Shown here piece after piece: positions 1 through 10,872 of a stretch of DNA of 64,000 bases. A model generated the notes under the pieces. It searched no databases. It saw only the letters and a program-made list of their open reading frames with translations, and was not told the origin of the DNA. The position numbers were made by a program, and so were the translations under genes. Position 1 is the first letter of the stretch. Each line of letters starts with the position of its first letter. Source of the stretch: Desarmillaria ectypa (lineage: Eukaryota; Basidiomycota; Agaricomycetes; Agaricales; Physalacriaceae); contig JAUDYN010000002.1 in NCBI GenBank assembly GCA_030407005.1, positions 2,356,001 to 2,420,000 on the forward strand, in the 5' to 3' direction.

Positions 1-2680
1 ACTGAATATGACAGTGCCAGGATGGATAGACTTTCGCACTCTGGTGGTCCGGCGAACGCCCGGCAACGGTGGTTCTGGAGCTGGAGGAGCCACAGGTGAG
101 GTGTCTGCGAGTGTGCCACTTTCTGACGAGGACCCTGCTTTGGGAGATGTCAGTGTATCAGTGGGTGCGGAGTCCTCAAGGGGTAGAGTGCCTTCAGCGG
201 GAGCACTCAGCTGCTGTACACTTTCAATGTTCCGTGGAGATGGGAATGCCGGCGCTGGTTCCGTTGGGGTTGATTTGCTCGTGACCGGACGACTGTCGTT
301 CTCTGCCACCAAATGTAACTTGAAGGTCCTTTGAGAAGGATTCCTGGTTGGACTAGACGGTTTTATACGAGGAGGAACCTGTCGTATAGCTGTGGAAACA
401 GGTCTAGAAGGAGAAGGCAGAGGATCAGGTCCACGTTTACGCTTCAGATTAGTCGTTGCTGGCAGAGAAAGCCCTAATCCTAAAGTTGAACCTTTCAAAG
501 CAGGCTAGAAAGATACAAACTAAGTATGAAGATGCATCGACCTCGACCTCTAGACTTACAGAAGGATCGGCTCTTCGCAAACCAGTTGTTCTAGAGGACT
601 TCGCAGCCTGAGATTCCGCGCCTCTGCCGGTCGAAGCAGCTCCTGGCCTTGCATACGGTTTCTTTCTCGGAATTTTACTTGTACTGACGCTGGGCTGCCT
701 CAAGTTAGACTTGAATGTCTGCGACTGGGGTATTACGAGTGACGTCGACACTGTGGGTTCATTAACAGATTCACCATCGGTTGTTGTAGTCGTCTGCGTA
801 GAAGGGAATGGATCTGCAGCGGCAGTTTCTTCAGGAATGGAAGAAGGTAGCTGTGGTCGACTCGCCGATATTGGGAATGGCAACTTTCGTGGTAGCCCAA
901 GTTTCGTAGACGTAGACGAACTCGGATGACTAGTAGGCTCAGCAGACCCACTTCTCTGCTTTCCCTTTAGGAAAGTCGCGGTCGGTCGTGTGACCGCTTG
1001 TGGCTCTACTGACCTACTTCGCTCAGGCGACTTCCCCCCAAGCCTGACCCCACCCCACTTACTTGCCCTCATCGGGGACTCGGGGGCCGTTAGAGGAACT
1101 CTGCGTGGAGGACTGTCTGATGGTGGTATATTAAAGAGGCACCCGGATTTATCTGTTCGAGGAATGGAAAAAATAGCAGCTCTCTGGGGAGACAACTGTC
1201 CTTGTGCGACCGCTTGTTCTAGAGGTATTCGCCGAGCGGGTGTTCTATTCGGATCGTCCAAGGGAAGACGAAATTGTGGCCTTTCGGGGGATAAAAGCTG
1301 AGCTTGCCGCTTTGGACTTGGAAAACGAATGGGACCATTTGAACTAACAGGTAAGATAGCGGCCGAGGGTAAACCCAAAGGCTGAGGTGTAGAAGTTATC
1401 GTATTTGCGTCCCCTGGCGATGGACGGAGAACAGACGGTAATTGTCCGAGGAGGTTAGTAGAACTCGGCGACAATGATGCCAGCTGTCGCCTGGAAATAC
1501 CAGGAACATCACCCGCCCTCCTGCGTGTCGGAGACCCGTCCCGCCGTCTATCTGGTCTGGTACGTGGCGTCCTCGGTACCGCGCCTTCTTCGCTCTTCTC
1601 AGACAACTCGACCTCCCTAGGAAATGATTTCTCCCTTCCTTTCCCCTTGTCTTCGGTTTTTGCCACAGCTTCATTGTGATTAGGCAAAGGTGAGGCAGGT
1701 CGTTTTTCCCTGACCGGGGAAAGTACAGTAGTTAGCAAACTTCGGCGAGGTCGACCAGAGCGTCGCATGGGGGTTTGGGAATTATCCACAGTCTCCTGAA
1801 CTGCAGTGCTGGTCGATGCAATCGGAACAGCGGGATTCTCATCTGTAGGAATCAATGCATCTGCCACGTCCCGTTCCTCGCTGGTGTTGCTGAACGTTTC
1901 TTGGTCTAGATCAGCGTTGGCCGACTCCACGTTACGAAGTGGAGATGGAGCTATCGCGGCCCCTTGCCCTTCGGAGAACAAAGAAATGGCGGGCGAACTG
2001 TCCAGTAAAGAGATAGAACATGGTGGTACGGACGGGCCAGCTGGCGTATTAGAGAACGAGTCAAATGATATCAAATCCGGTTGCGAGATGTCCCCTGCAG
2101 AGGGAGTCACTGGTATTGGACTCGGAAGATGGGTAAGAACAGGAGGGAATGGTGGCAGTAGTGGCACCTGGCTTGAAGATTCAGGACGGTAAAAAAGATT
2201 TCTCAAAGGTTGTATTGGTGATTCGAACACGTCCAGGGATGGGAAAACGGAGAATGATTTCCCCGGTGGGGCATCTCCATCGACATCCTGAGGCGGCGGA
2301 GACGGATTATCGTGAGCACGCATTATTCTTGAGGCGAGGACAGACGACGGCTCTGTATGAAGTTAAAAGTGAGTATAGAGGAGAAGTAGGTTGTGCTCAC
2401 CATCGTTAGCTACCTGTTCATTTTCTGGCGTAACCGGACGTGATTTCTGCAAAACCTCTTCACTGACTGTGATGAGACGCTCTTCTTGCCGTGAAACGTC
2501 TGGGGTCTCAGGAATGGGACTGGAAAGACGTGGAGAACGACGCAGGAGAGTCGAACGTGACGGCGGTCTCAGTAATTCCTGGCTAGGAGCGTTGTTCTGA
2601 GACGAATTGGTGAGCACAATGGGGCTGGGCATGGCCGTTGGTGGTGAAGGAGTGCTTGATTGTTGACTCTGATCGCCCAT
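1..2680 (-). CDS. Ser/Pro-rich nuclear-type hypothetical protein (3' end beyond window)
   Basis: I do not recognise this protein. Three exons can be joined: 2680-2401, 2352-518 (or 517) and about 458 to beyond base 1. The first intron (2400-2353) has a GTGAGC donor and a CAG acceptor, and the join keeps the frame. The second is placed by a GTATCT donor and a pyrimidine-rich CCAG acceptor and is less sure. More than 800 residues are present, almost all low complexity: Ser, Pro, Thr and Arg with many SP/TP pairs. Basic patches of the RRSGRxRR kind occur near the middle and again close to the left window edge (RRTTRVRK). Such composition is usual for intrinsically disordered nuclear or chromatin-linked proteins phosphorylated by proline-directed kinases, but no folded domain is visible. 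The start is the ATG at 2680; the gene is divergent from the PAP2 gene, 235 bp away. Function unknown; existence of a gene is well supported by the long open frames. Confidence 0.7.
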
Positions 2681-2915
2681 TATTCAAGCAAATATAGAGC
2701 GGCGAAAGAAGGATTACAGAAGCGGAATGAAGTTACGGATGAGTGGCATGTAATGGCGGTAGTAAGGAAAGTCTAAAGGGCAGTGGGACAACGCGCTCCG
2801 TTGATTTCCAACACGTGACCAGTAAAGAAGACCAAACGGGGATTATACCGTACACGACTTTCTCCCAGTGAAAACGTGTCAACGATACATCCAATGCAGT
2901 CGTAAGGCCCTCAGC

Positions 2916-3558
2916 ATGGCTGAAGATGCACGCGTTCTGCCACGATGGCTCAAATTCCTTGACAATGTGCAAGCATTCTCTCTCTTTTATATGACAGTCT
3001 ACTAACGCTTTGCAGACAAATGGGATCGTTACCACTCTGACTGCCGGCTTCATTATCTATACGCGGTCCCCTGGTGCCATATTTTTTGCCAGCGGAGCCG
3101 TCTCCTGCTCTCTGTCCGTCAAGCTCATCAAAAAGGCTATCCGACAACCCCGACCGCCACCGACGACGGGTGCAAAGAAAAAGGTTACCTACGGGTGAGC
3201 TCCACGGCATCGTTATCTCATGTCGTGCTCTGACGATGCGATTAGAATGCCGAGCACCCATTCCGCGACCATTACTTTCTTCGCAGAGTACATAAGTCTG
3301 GCCTGTGCCTACCTCCCTATCCATCCGAGCCTTCCTTCTACGTTGATGGCGCGTATACTTCCTCCCATCATCGTCCTTCCTTGGGCTGCCATGATTGTCA
3401 TGTCAAGGATATGGCTAGGCCATCATACATTGCCACAGGTGCTTGTCGGCTGCTCGTACGGAGTGATATTTTCATATGCATGGTATCTCATGTGGATCAG
3501 TGGCCTGAATGAATACGGTAGATGGGCAACCCAGACGTTTCCATATATTCTGCAATAA
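2916..3558 (+). CDS. PAP2-superfamily phosphatase, dolichyldiphosphatase-like
   Basis: Three exons: 2916-2966, 3016-3194 and 3246-3558, giving a membrane protein of about 180 residues. The PAP2 catalytic signature is complete after splicing: K-x6-RP (KLIKKAIRQPRP), then PSTHS across the second join (TYG-MPSTHS), then SR-x5-H (SRIWLGHH). These motifs supply the phosphate-binding Lys/Arg and the two catalytic His. The order and the THS/PQVL context resemble dolichyldiphosphatase (DOLPP1/Cwh8), which recycles dolichyl diphosphate to dolichyl phosphate at the ER lumenal face during N-glycosylation. Four hydrophobic segments flank the motifs. The protein is shorter than yeast Cwh8 (about 240 residues), lacking part of the N-terminal region, so an extra upstream exon is possible. 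A related lipid phosphate phosphatase activity cannot be excluded. The J-protein gene starts only 110 bp downstream on the same strand. Confidence 0.75.
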
Positions 3559-3611
3559 TTAGGCTAGAATAGGGGTAATCTCATTATGGAATTTATAATG
3601 ATACGCGTCTG

Positions 3612-3623
3612 TGACGTCACGTG
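3612..3623. promoter_or_regulatory. CRE palindrome overlapping an E-box
   Basis: TGACGTCA at 3612-3619 overlaps CACGTG at 3618-3623, about 45 bp before the start codon of the J-protein gene, inside a 110-bp intergenic gap. TGACGTCA is the classic ATF/CREB bZIP site and CACGTG a bHLH site. Occupancy is inferred, not shown. Confidence 0.45.
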
Positions 3624-3668
3624 TCTACTAACCTTGACATCAACGACCACGACTACAGTTACAACGCC

Positions 3669-4777
3669 ATGGATGACCAGGATCCCATCTCTCAATTCTT
3701 CCCTGGAAAAGAAGACGTCGACTTGTACGCCATTCTTGCCCTTTCAAGTGATGCCACCGTCGAAGCTATAAAGAAATCCTACCGCCGACTTGCCCTAATT
3801 TTCCACCCCGACAAACACGCGACTGCCACCGAATCTGTCAGAGCAGATGTTTCCACCAAGTTCCAGCAGGTGGGCTTTGCATACACTGTCCTTAGCGATG
3901 AGAAACGCAGGCAGCGGTACGACAAGACAGGCAAGACGGATGAAGGCTCCGAGTTGAGCCCAGGCGAGGATGGCTGGGAGGCCTACTTTGAGGACCTTTT
4001 CGATCGTGTGACCCGAGGGAAGCTCGACGATATGAAGAAAGAGTATCAAGGCGCGTTTTTAGTCGTTGATTGCCAGTTAGTTTCTTACCTAAATGTCTAG
4101 GCTCTGCCGAAGAGGTAGCAGACCTCAAGTCGGCTTATCTCGACACCAAGGGTTCTCTTGGGGAAATAATGTCCTCCATTCCTCATTCCACGCACGAAGA
4201 CGAATCTCGCTTCATTGTCATCATTTCTGACCTCATCAGTAAGAAGGAACTACCCTCCATGCGCACTTGGGAATCCAGCATCAAGGACGAAAAGGCCAAA
4301 CTTATCAGGAAGAAGCAAGGTGAAAAAGAGGCAAAGGAGGCAGAAAAATTGGCGAAGGAGCTCGGAGTGTGGGACGAATTTTACGGCAGTGGCAAGGTAG
4401 GCGAGCGAAAGCGAAAAGGCAAGGGCAAAGCGAAGGCGAAAGACGAGGAAGAAGAAGATACCTCCGCACTTCAGGCACTGATTTTCAAGAAGCGTCAGAA
4501 AAGCATGGACGGATTCTTCGACGGCTTGGCCGCGAAGTATGCAGAGCCAGAACCTAAATATAAGAGCAAGGGGAAGAAGCGTGGAAGGGCTGGCGATGAC
4601 GATAGCGACGACGCGCCGAAGAAGAAATCTAAGCGGGCTGCTCCGCCACCGCCACCAGATATTGACGATGCAGAATTTAAAAAATTGCAACAGCAGCTGT
4701 TTGGGGACAAGGCCACCGATGGGAGTTCAGGGGGAGAGGTTAAAAAGAGCAAAGGGAAGAAGACAAAATCTAAGTAA
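3669..4777 (+). CDS. DNAJC9-like J-domain protein
   Basis: Two exons, 3669-4050 and 4101-4777, encode about 350 residues. Residues near 20-90 form a J domain with the HPD motif (FHPDKH) that stimulates the ATPase of Hsp70. After it come the KKEYQGS-EEVADLK-AYLD segment and a helical region typical of DNAJC9, a nuclear histone-binding co-chaperone. The C-terminal third is strongly basic and acidic, with KKKSKR-type clusters, fitting nuclear targeting and histone contact. The start chosen is the ATG at 3669, in a CGCCATGG context; the frame is open upstream but has no earlier ATG. The intron needed to keep the conserved YQGS segment uses a GC donor (4051-4052) and a CTAG acceptor; no GT donor with a plausible intron length restores the frame. 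A histone-chaperone role is inferred from the family. Confidence 0.85.
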
Positions 4778-5000
4778 ATGTTATTATTATCTTGACTGTT
4801 CATTAACCTTATCACCGACTCTTTTTTTCGCCCGGAGGCCCACTACAGTCTGATTGAAGGACCTGAACAGCATTATGCTTACCGGTAGATCTAATCAAAT
4901 GCGAGAACAAGGAGAACAGCTTCGTCGAGTTCTCGCTTGCTTCTCGAAGTCTGTTTCTATTTGGGAGTGAAGAACGACAAGGCCAAAGCTACTTGAAGAA
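4778..5000. other. Intergenic stretch, 3' of J-protein gene
   Basis: No gene is seen. The bases just after the J-protein stop are AT-rich and probably hold its 3' untranslated region. Confidence 0.5.
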
Positions 5001-5444
5001 CAAGGCGAGGACGTTTGTCGAGGCCATTGTACCGCGTAGCCTGCCTATCACCTTCCGATGGCAGCTACCGAGAATGCGGGGGGGGCCGTTGGAGAACAAA
5101 GACGGGAAGGCTGTCCATGCAGTGCATCCCGTGTGAGCGAACTTGAAAGCGAAGAACGCGTTGAAAAAAAATGAGGGGGGAATGAGGACAGTGAAATAAA
5201 TCATCATGATCAAGGAACGAGTAATATCGCGTCGAAGAGGTACCTGACGGACAATACGGTAAGTAATACGAGGATCGTATTTATGACCCCGGATCCGAGT
5301 CGGGGCGTCGTATTCAGGTTCCAACAAAATTCCAACACCACAGGAACGGTCAGCGAGTGGTGCCTTTGATAGATAACCAGTACGGGCAGAGTACTGTACC
5401 GCCTTTCGAAGAGGACACGTCGCTGGCCTGCTGTACGCGTTCAT
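4992..5444 (-). CDS. Doubtful small hypothetical protein
   Basis: An open frame begins at an ATG at 5444 and reads about 67 protein-like residues (rich in Arg, Tyr and Pro) before a GTACCT donor near 5246. Skipping about 105 bases to a TTTCAAG acceptor continues in the same frame for about 50 residues to a stop near 4992. The unspliced frame is also open for 151 codons. I recognise no domain, and the second half has the Ser/Phe-rich look of non-coding sequence. It lies between the J-protein gene and the dual-specificity phosphatase. It may be a lineage-specific small protein or chance. Confidence 0.3.
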
Positions 5445-5793
5445 TGAAGAAAATTAAGGGAAAAGTGATCCGCTAGGCACGAGTCTAGACATCGGGTCCT
5501 TTGCGGTGTGATAGGCAGCCCCACCAGGCCAGTTCGGTACGTCAATCGAGGTTAGCGCCAACAAAACCAACAAAATGTTCTCCCCCTACACCCATGTGCC
5601 GCATTCCACGGGCAGTAGGCGTCTTGTATTACGGTGATTTGGAGGCTGAGAACCAACAGTTGGAACTTGATTACAAGTTGGAACGGGTTATATTCAATGG
5701 CGGGGGAGTATAAAGCAGGATCCATTAGCTGGTGTTCAGTATAGCGGCTTCAATATCCGGCAGCAATACCCACCCACTACTACCACTCTTACC

Positions 5794-6369
5794 ATGATTC
5801 GATTCGATTCCCTCTCTATGGCCGTTCAGCAGGCAATGTGCACTCCCATGCACCAAATCCTGCCTGTTTCCCAGTCGACCGGAGCACTCTACCTGGGCTC
5901 CTTGGCCGCCATCCACGAAAAAGACGCCCTCGTCGATAAGAATATCACCCACCTTGTCCAGGTGATGGATGCACCATGGCTCCCTCTTTCAGAAAAAGAA
6001 GGTTTCAACTGCTACCGGATCCCCATCCTCGACACCTCGTCGGCGGATATCAAGAGCCATTTAGAGGCGGCATGCAACTATATTGACCAAAGCCTTCGCT
6101 CTGGAAAGAGCGTACTGGTGCATTGTCAGCAGGTATGACGTGTTGTACTGGTCTGATCCGATCTGATCATTTTGCAGGGTGTTTCTAGGAGCGCTTCGAT
6201 TGTCATCGCTTATCTTATCCGCAATCGAGGTATGTCCTACGACAGCGCTTTTGCTTACGTGAAGCGAGAGCGGGCATGCATTGCTCCCAACTCTGGCTTC
6301 GTCCAAGCCCTCAGGGAGTGGGAAACGGCTTTCCGCAGGCCCTCTGCGGGCAGACGTTTCACTTCTTAA
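5794..6369 (+). CDS. Dual-specificity protein phosphatase
   Basis: Two exons, 5794-6132 and 6178-6369, give a compact protein of about 176 residues, close to a bare DSP catalytic domain. The active-site P-loop HC-x5-RS is assembled only after splicing: VHCQQ at the end of exon 1 and GVSRS at the start of exon 2. The general-acid Asp would lie in the ILDTSSADI segment about 35 residues earlier. AYLIRNRGMSYDSAFAYVK after the P-loop matches the usual helix of small atypical DSPs. Such enzymes remove phosphate from Tyr and Ser/Thr of MAP kinases or other substrates; the substrate here is unknown. No N-terminal docking domain or signal peptide is seen. The start ATG (ACCATGATT) is followed by two further Met codons, so a slightly shorter form is possible. 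Confidence 0.85.
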
Positions 6370-7020
6370 AGATCTTTCCGGCAAGTCGGGCTCTTTGCTC
6401 ATCGTCATATTCTTGGCGCTGACCCACGTCCTTAAGCCTCGGATTAAACTTATCTGAACTATTTACGTTCTATTTACTACTATAGCAGGATTTTTGGGCT
6501 TTTTCTTAGCGTCGACGATACCTTTTTACATTCGATTTCATTATTCGCCTCTAAACTCTTAGATGCCTAGCCGGCAATCAAAGTCTATTTCTTCGGGATA
6601 TTTACCTACTTAGTTTACCGTTCGATTTGCGGAGCGATTTCCGTAGTTCAACTATTAAATTCGGATCTGCCAAACTTCTATTGCCCCCGTTCTTCCTATA
6701 TCTGTTTCCTTTACCCACGACAAAGGCGGGGCACAGCTTGCCCTCATCGCTTTACTCACGTGAGGGCGGTAGGTCAGAAATGTGTCCACGAAATCTATAT
6801 CTTGTACAGTTCATAAACCCTGCATAGGCAGCGGGTCTAGAGCACTGTCAGAGTAAAACAAAGAACATCCCGAGTAGTGCCGCACCCTTAGAGAACAGTG
6901 ATCCGGACTGCTCTCTTTCTAGATTTGATAACATATATACTGTTATGGTACACTTTCGGAGCATGCGCGAATCCAATAGATAGCTGATACAGATAGTACA
7001 AACCGTCAGAGCAGAAAGTG
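6370..7020. other. Intergenic region between convergent genes
   Basis: 651 bp between the 3' ends of the phosphatase (+) and the FHIP gene (-). Short T-rich and A-rich runs fit terminator or polyadenylation regions. No coding frame of note is seen. Confidence 0.5.
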
Positions 7021-10000
7021 TTACAAATATCGAACAGAATCAATCCCCAGGCTTCGTCGAGCATGGATGATAGCAACCAGCTCCTTCATACTCTCCTCTA
7101 AAATCACAACATTGTCCAGCAATCGAGATAGTGTTACTGTAGGCATACTCTCCTTCACCTCGGCTTCGCCCTCAACAAAGGGATTGGGCTCCTGCTTACT
7201 CGCGAAGCCCGAACTAAAGACATCCTCCTCCTCAGCATTCCAGGATCTCTTCGAGGGCGACCATGGACCCGAGGAGGGTGCAGGCACTATAAGAGGTTCT
7301 ACTGTGATAGAACTCGTCTTCTGATAATGAGCTCCAAAAGGGCTCGTTAAAAGACCCTTATTCTCCGACGCATTGGGAGGTGTAGATGGTTCGGACGATA
7401 CAACGCTCGCTTTAGCCTTGCTCTTTTTGGGTGTTAAGAAAGATACGAGGGCAGACGCGGAAGAGGAAGCTGAAGACTTGGACTTGGGTTTCGGAGGCGG
7501 CGGTTGCGGTTGCGGGATGGGATCAACCGGTTGTACAGGTCGTCCCTGCTCATTGGACATCTCGATAGCCAACGACAAGGCATCATTGAGATTCTCAGAA
7601 AACAGTAGTCCTTGCCGGCGCTCGAGCAGAAATTTGTCGAAGTCATCAACAACCTGGCGATACTTCTCTAACTGGGATACAAGCCCATGGAAGATCGTAT
7701 GTACGATAGGTCTCGAGTTGTCATCCATGCTTGAGGCCGGCAAACTCTGGGTTTCTGCCTCGAGTCGTTCTTCGATCTGGAAGTCCACTGAGCGGTCGTC
7801 CCCGTCATCGTATGTCCCTGACCAATCCATTCCTTCTACGGGAAGCGAATCATTGACAGCAAACGTCAACCACCCGGCCAGCGATCTATCTGGATGCATT
7901 GCGAGTGTCGCTAGAACGCCTGTCAACGCAATGTTGAATTCAGGAGTATTTGAGAAGAATCTTCTAAGAGAATCAAGGATGGGGTCAAGGATGGGGTCAT
8001 GGACATTGAGTCGGTGCTTTCTGCTCTGTCCTACTTCCGGATCGGGTAGAAGGTCAACGCGAAATGCAGGTTGGTTTTGTATCGAAATAAGGGCATCACC
8101 AAGATAATGGTCGTAACCCGTACTAAAAGGGTCGGCATTGTGCGAAGGATCAACTCGGGACACCAGGGTGAGGTAAAGACCCATTTCCCGCTCGTGGGTG
8201 GAAAATGTTGTTTCTGGTTGATAGAATAGAGGACTAGGGGTTTCTGGAGGGACGCTAGGCTCTTCTGAACCCTGATAAGTGAATGTATCCTCGTCTTCGT
8301 CATTCTCTACCGACGGAATTGAATCAACAGCGCTTGGTACCAAAGCGGAGTGGGGAAAACTAGTTGCTTTGGGATCAGGAATGACGATCATGATCTTGTC
8401 TATACACAACTGTGGACGCTGCAACAGTAATGACTGGAATAGCTGGAGAGCAGATGTGGCTGTTGGTTGTGACTTTGACCGAAGATTCGTCAGCAGGAGA
8501 TCCTTAAGAGTAAACCGACCCATCGAGGTAAAATATTCTGACTGCTTTTGCGCATCAGGTGCTTCCATCTCCAATAGAGCCATAGCGCTACTCTTACGCC
8601 GCCTCAACTTCTGCTGCTTAGCCGTAGTTGAGCTGGCTTGTGGTGGCTCAGAACTGGTGCTCAAGTTCAGCACCGAATTCTGTCGCGGTTTCAGCCGCAC
8701 ATCGTCATTATCCTCACTAATGAGAAAGTCGACAAGAACATCGGCAAGCTGACCGTCTTGCAGGGTTCGAATCATGATCTCGATATAAGACATGACCGCA
8801 ACTGCACTACCGTCAGTGTCTGAGCACTCTAACACCGATGGATACAAAACATTTTCGAGGAATATTCTGCGGACCGCATCAAGAATGGAGTGAACGATGG
8901 CTGTGCCAACGAGAGACGAGGCATCTATGGAGTCATGAACGACATTTCGCCGAAGGACATCCTGCAAAAATTCCAGAAGTTTTAAGAAATGGTCCAAGCG
9001 AGATCGGAAGTCTGGATTCGTCGCATCTTCCACTCCCATGGCGAGAGATTTCGCTCTGGCAACTTCCATCATTTCCTTCTCATCCTCGTCCTCGAGACCT
9101 GTACTACCGATGACCATGGCATTCTCCAGAGTGCTTTTAGGAGGAGGGTACTCAAGTTTCGTTGGAAGGAGGGAATAGACCGCTCCGAGACCAGCACCAA
9201 GGACCTCTGAAAAATCACCATCGAGAATGTACTCCGCCAATGCTAGAGCGGCATCTGTGATTGGGTCCGCCGGAGATGATGCTGACTTGGAAGACGAGTA
9301 ATCATCACCAGTTAGACGATGCACGGGCTCTCCGGGGGACATGGCAACGTCCATGAGAAATAGTAAACCTGCGCGTGCAAAGTCACCTATTTGACCTTCA
9401 CGATGTACGAAACGTAGTAGATAGTTGAACAGGAGGAACTCGTACTCGGGCTTCTTCGTCAATGATGAACCTGGTGCTGATGTCACGGTTGCTTGGGAGG
9501 GTGAGGGCGATGGAGATCTTGGCGGTGAGTTTCTTGGGTCCTCATCCTCTTCATCCTCATCCTCGTTTTCCTCTTCAACAGAAAATAATGGCTCCGACCG
9601 ATACCAATGTTTATCATGGAAGAATATCATCAGTAGATCGCGGTAGGTTCGGATACGACTGCAAAGAATACAAAGAAGATTGACCACTACTCGAAAAAAG
9701 GTTTGAGGGTAATAGAAGCGTTGAAAGTAGGATGACGTACAGTCTTCTTCATATTCGGACGGTTGACTCCTCACAACATTACCCGCGGCGCCCATGACCT
9801 TGTTGCGGCCGTCCAGTTGCTCCTGGATATCATCTCCAACGCAATTACGTAGTAGCCTTAGAACAGCTCTGTGGACTGCAGAGTGTACAAGGAATTGCTC
9901 GTCCAACAGTACGACCATGTTCTGGACGGCCCGGAGAACTTCAGCTTGAATGCCAGACGGTCGATCTGTTTCGCTCAATCGAACAAGGGTACCAAGTACA

Positions 10001-10409
10001 TCTAGAAACAGTGAGATAGTCAATCAGTTGGTTTCCAAGAAATATTCACCATTCTTGAGAAGGTACTCCAGACAAACCCCCGTCGTGCTGAATGTACAGT
10101 TGAATTGCGTTCATGCAGTATAACGTATGACACGCACCCTTCCTCCGTTCGCGTCGACTCAAGAACAAGAGTATCAACAAGTGATTGAAGGTGAGTCGGA
10201 ACATCCGTGGATTTTATTCCTCGGCTCAATTGCCGTTCGTCAGGATACAGCAGGGTATTCTGGTATGAGATGAGAAGACTTCTAAAAGGAAATCAAGACA
10301 AACAGACCTTGATGAAATTCCAGGATTTGTGGAACTCCTGCGCATGGTCTGTAGGTGGCCTCGGCGTCAACTGTGCGCCAGTACGAAGGAATTTGGAGAA
10401 GTAGTCCAT
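7021..10409 (-). CDS. FHIP / RAI16-family protein (FTS-Hook interacting protein homologue)
   Basis: Five exons: 10409-10308, 10259-10138, 10087-10050, 10001-9741 and 9689-7021, together 1,063 residues. The N-terminal half carries the RAI16/FHIP hallmarks: a helical segment around GVCLEYLLKNDVL, then EEDLVVNLLCILCSRIRTYRDLLMIFF, and later a stretch around FVHREGQIGDFARAGLLFLM. In animals and in Aspergillus (FhipA) this protein joins FTS and Hook to couple dynein to early endosomes, so a role in long-range endosome transport in hyphae is likely. The C-terminal part is Ser/Pro-rich and disordered. The 51-nt intron at 9740-9690 has no stop and keeps frame; splicing it out restores the conserved EEDLV segment, so it should not be read as coding. 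The start follows a 21-bp palindrome in the upstream promoter. Confidence 0.85.
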
Positions 10410-10872
10410 CCCAGCGCCTCCTCCGAGGATACTGAGCCCGGATACTCCGTGTCACACCATGTGTGACACCTCAAACGATAATCACGTGATGTCGTGCACA
10501 GCCACTGATGGCAACGTGATGATCACCTTGGCATTTTACCTAACGCTTGTCCCGAACTGCCACGGATATGTATATATTTTGAGCTCGCCGAATTGTGTCA
10601 GGTGAGTTTTTGCTCAATATTCTATCATTCAAGGCTGCTGCATATCTAGTTATTCCTAATATCATGTCCAATGGATGTCGAAAGCGGAAGTTGCTGGTTA
10701 AAATTTGCAGTCCTACACCAGTCCCTGACTATATGGATAATGCAATTCACTGCAGTCGGCATTTTCCTTTATCCCTTTCTCTTTTCTCTTTCTAACGGTC
10801 GGGAGAGCTGATCTTTCTATCTTTCAGCATTCATCCTCTCGTTATAACACCTCAGTCGCTTCCGAAATACCT
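10410..10872. promoter_or_regulatory. Divergent promoter between FHIP and coiled-coil gene
   Basis: The gap separates two divergent starts. It holds a perfect 21-bp palindrome at 10449-10469 (9-bp arms GTGTCACAC and GTGTGACAC around CAT) and a 10-bp palindrome ATCACGTGAT at 10481-10490 with the CACGTG core. Both are about 40-80 bp upstream of the FHIP start codon. A TATATATT stretch lies at 10570-10577. Pyrimidine-rich sequence precedes the coiled-coil gene. Confidence 0.5.

Noticed and set aside
5501..5713. 70-codon plus-strand frame upstream of the phosphatase
   Set aside because: It ends before the phosphatase start, shows no domain and fits leader or promoter sequence.
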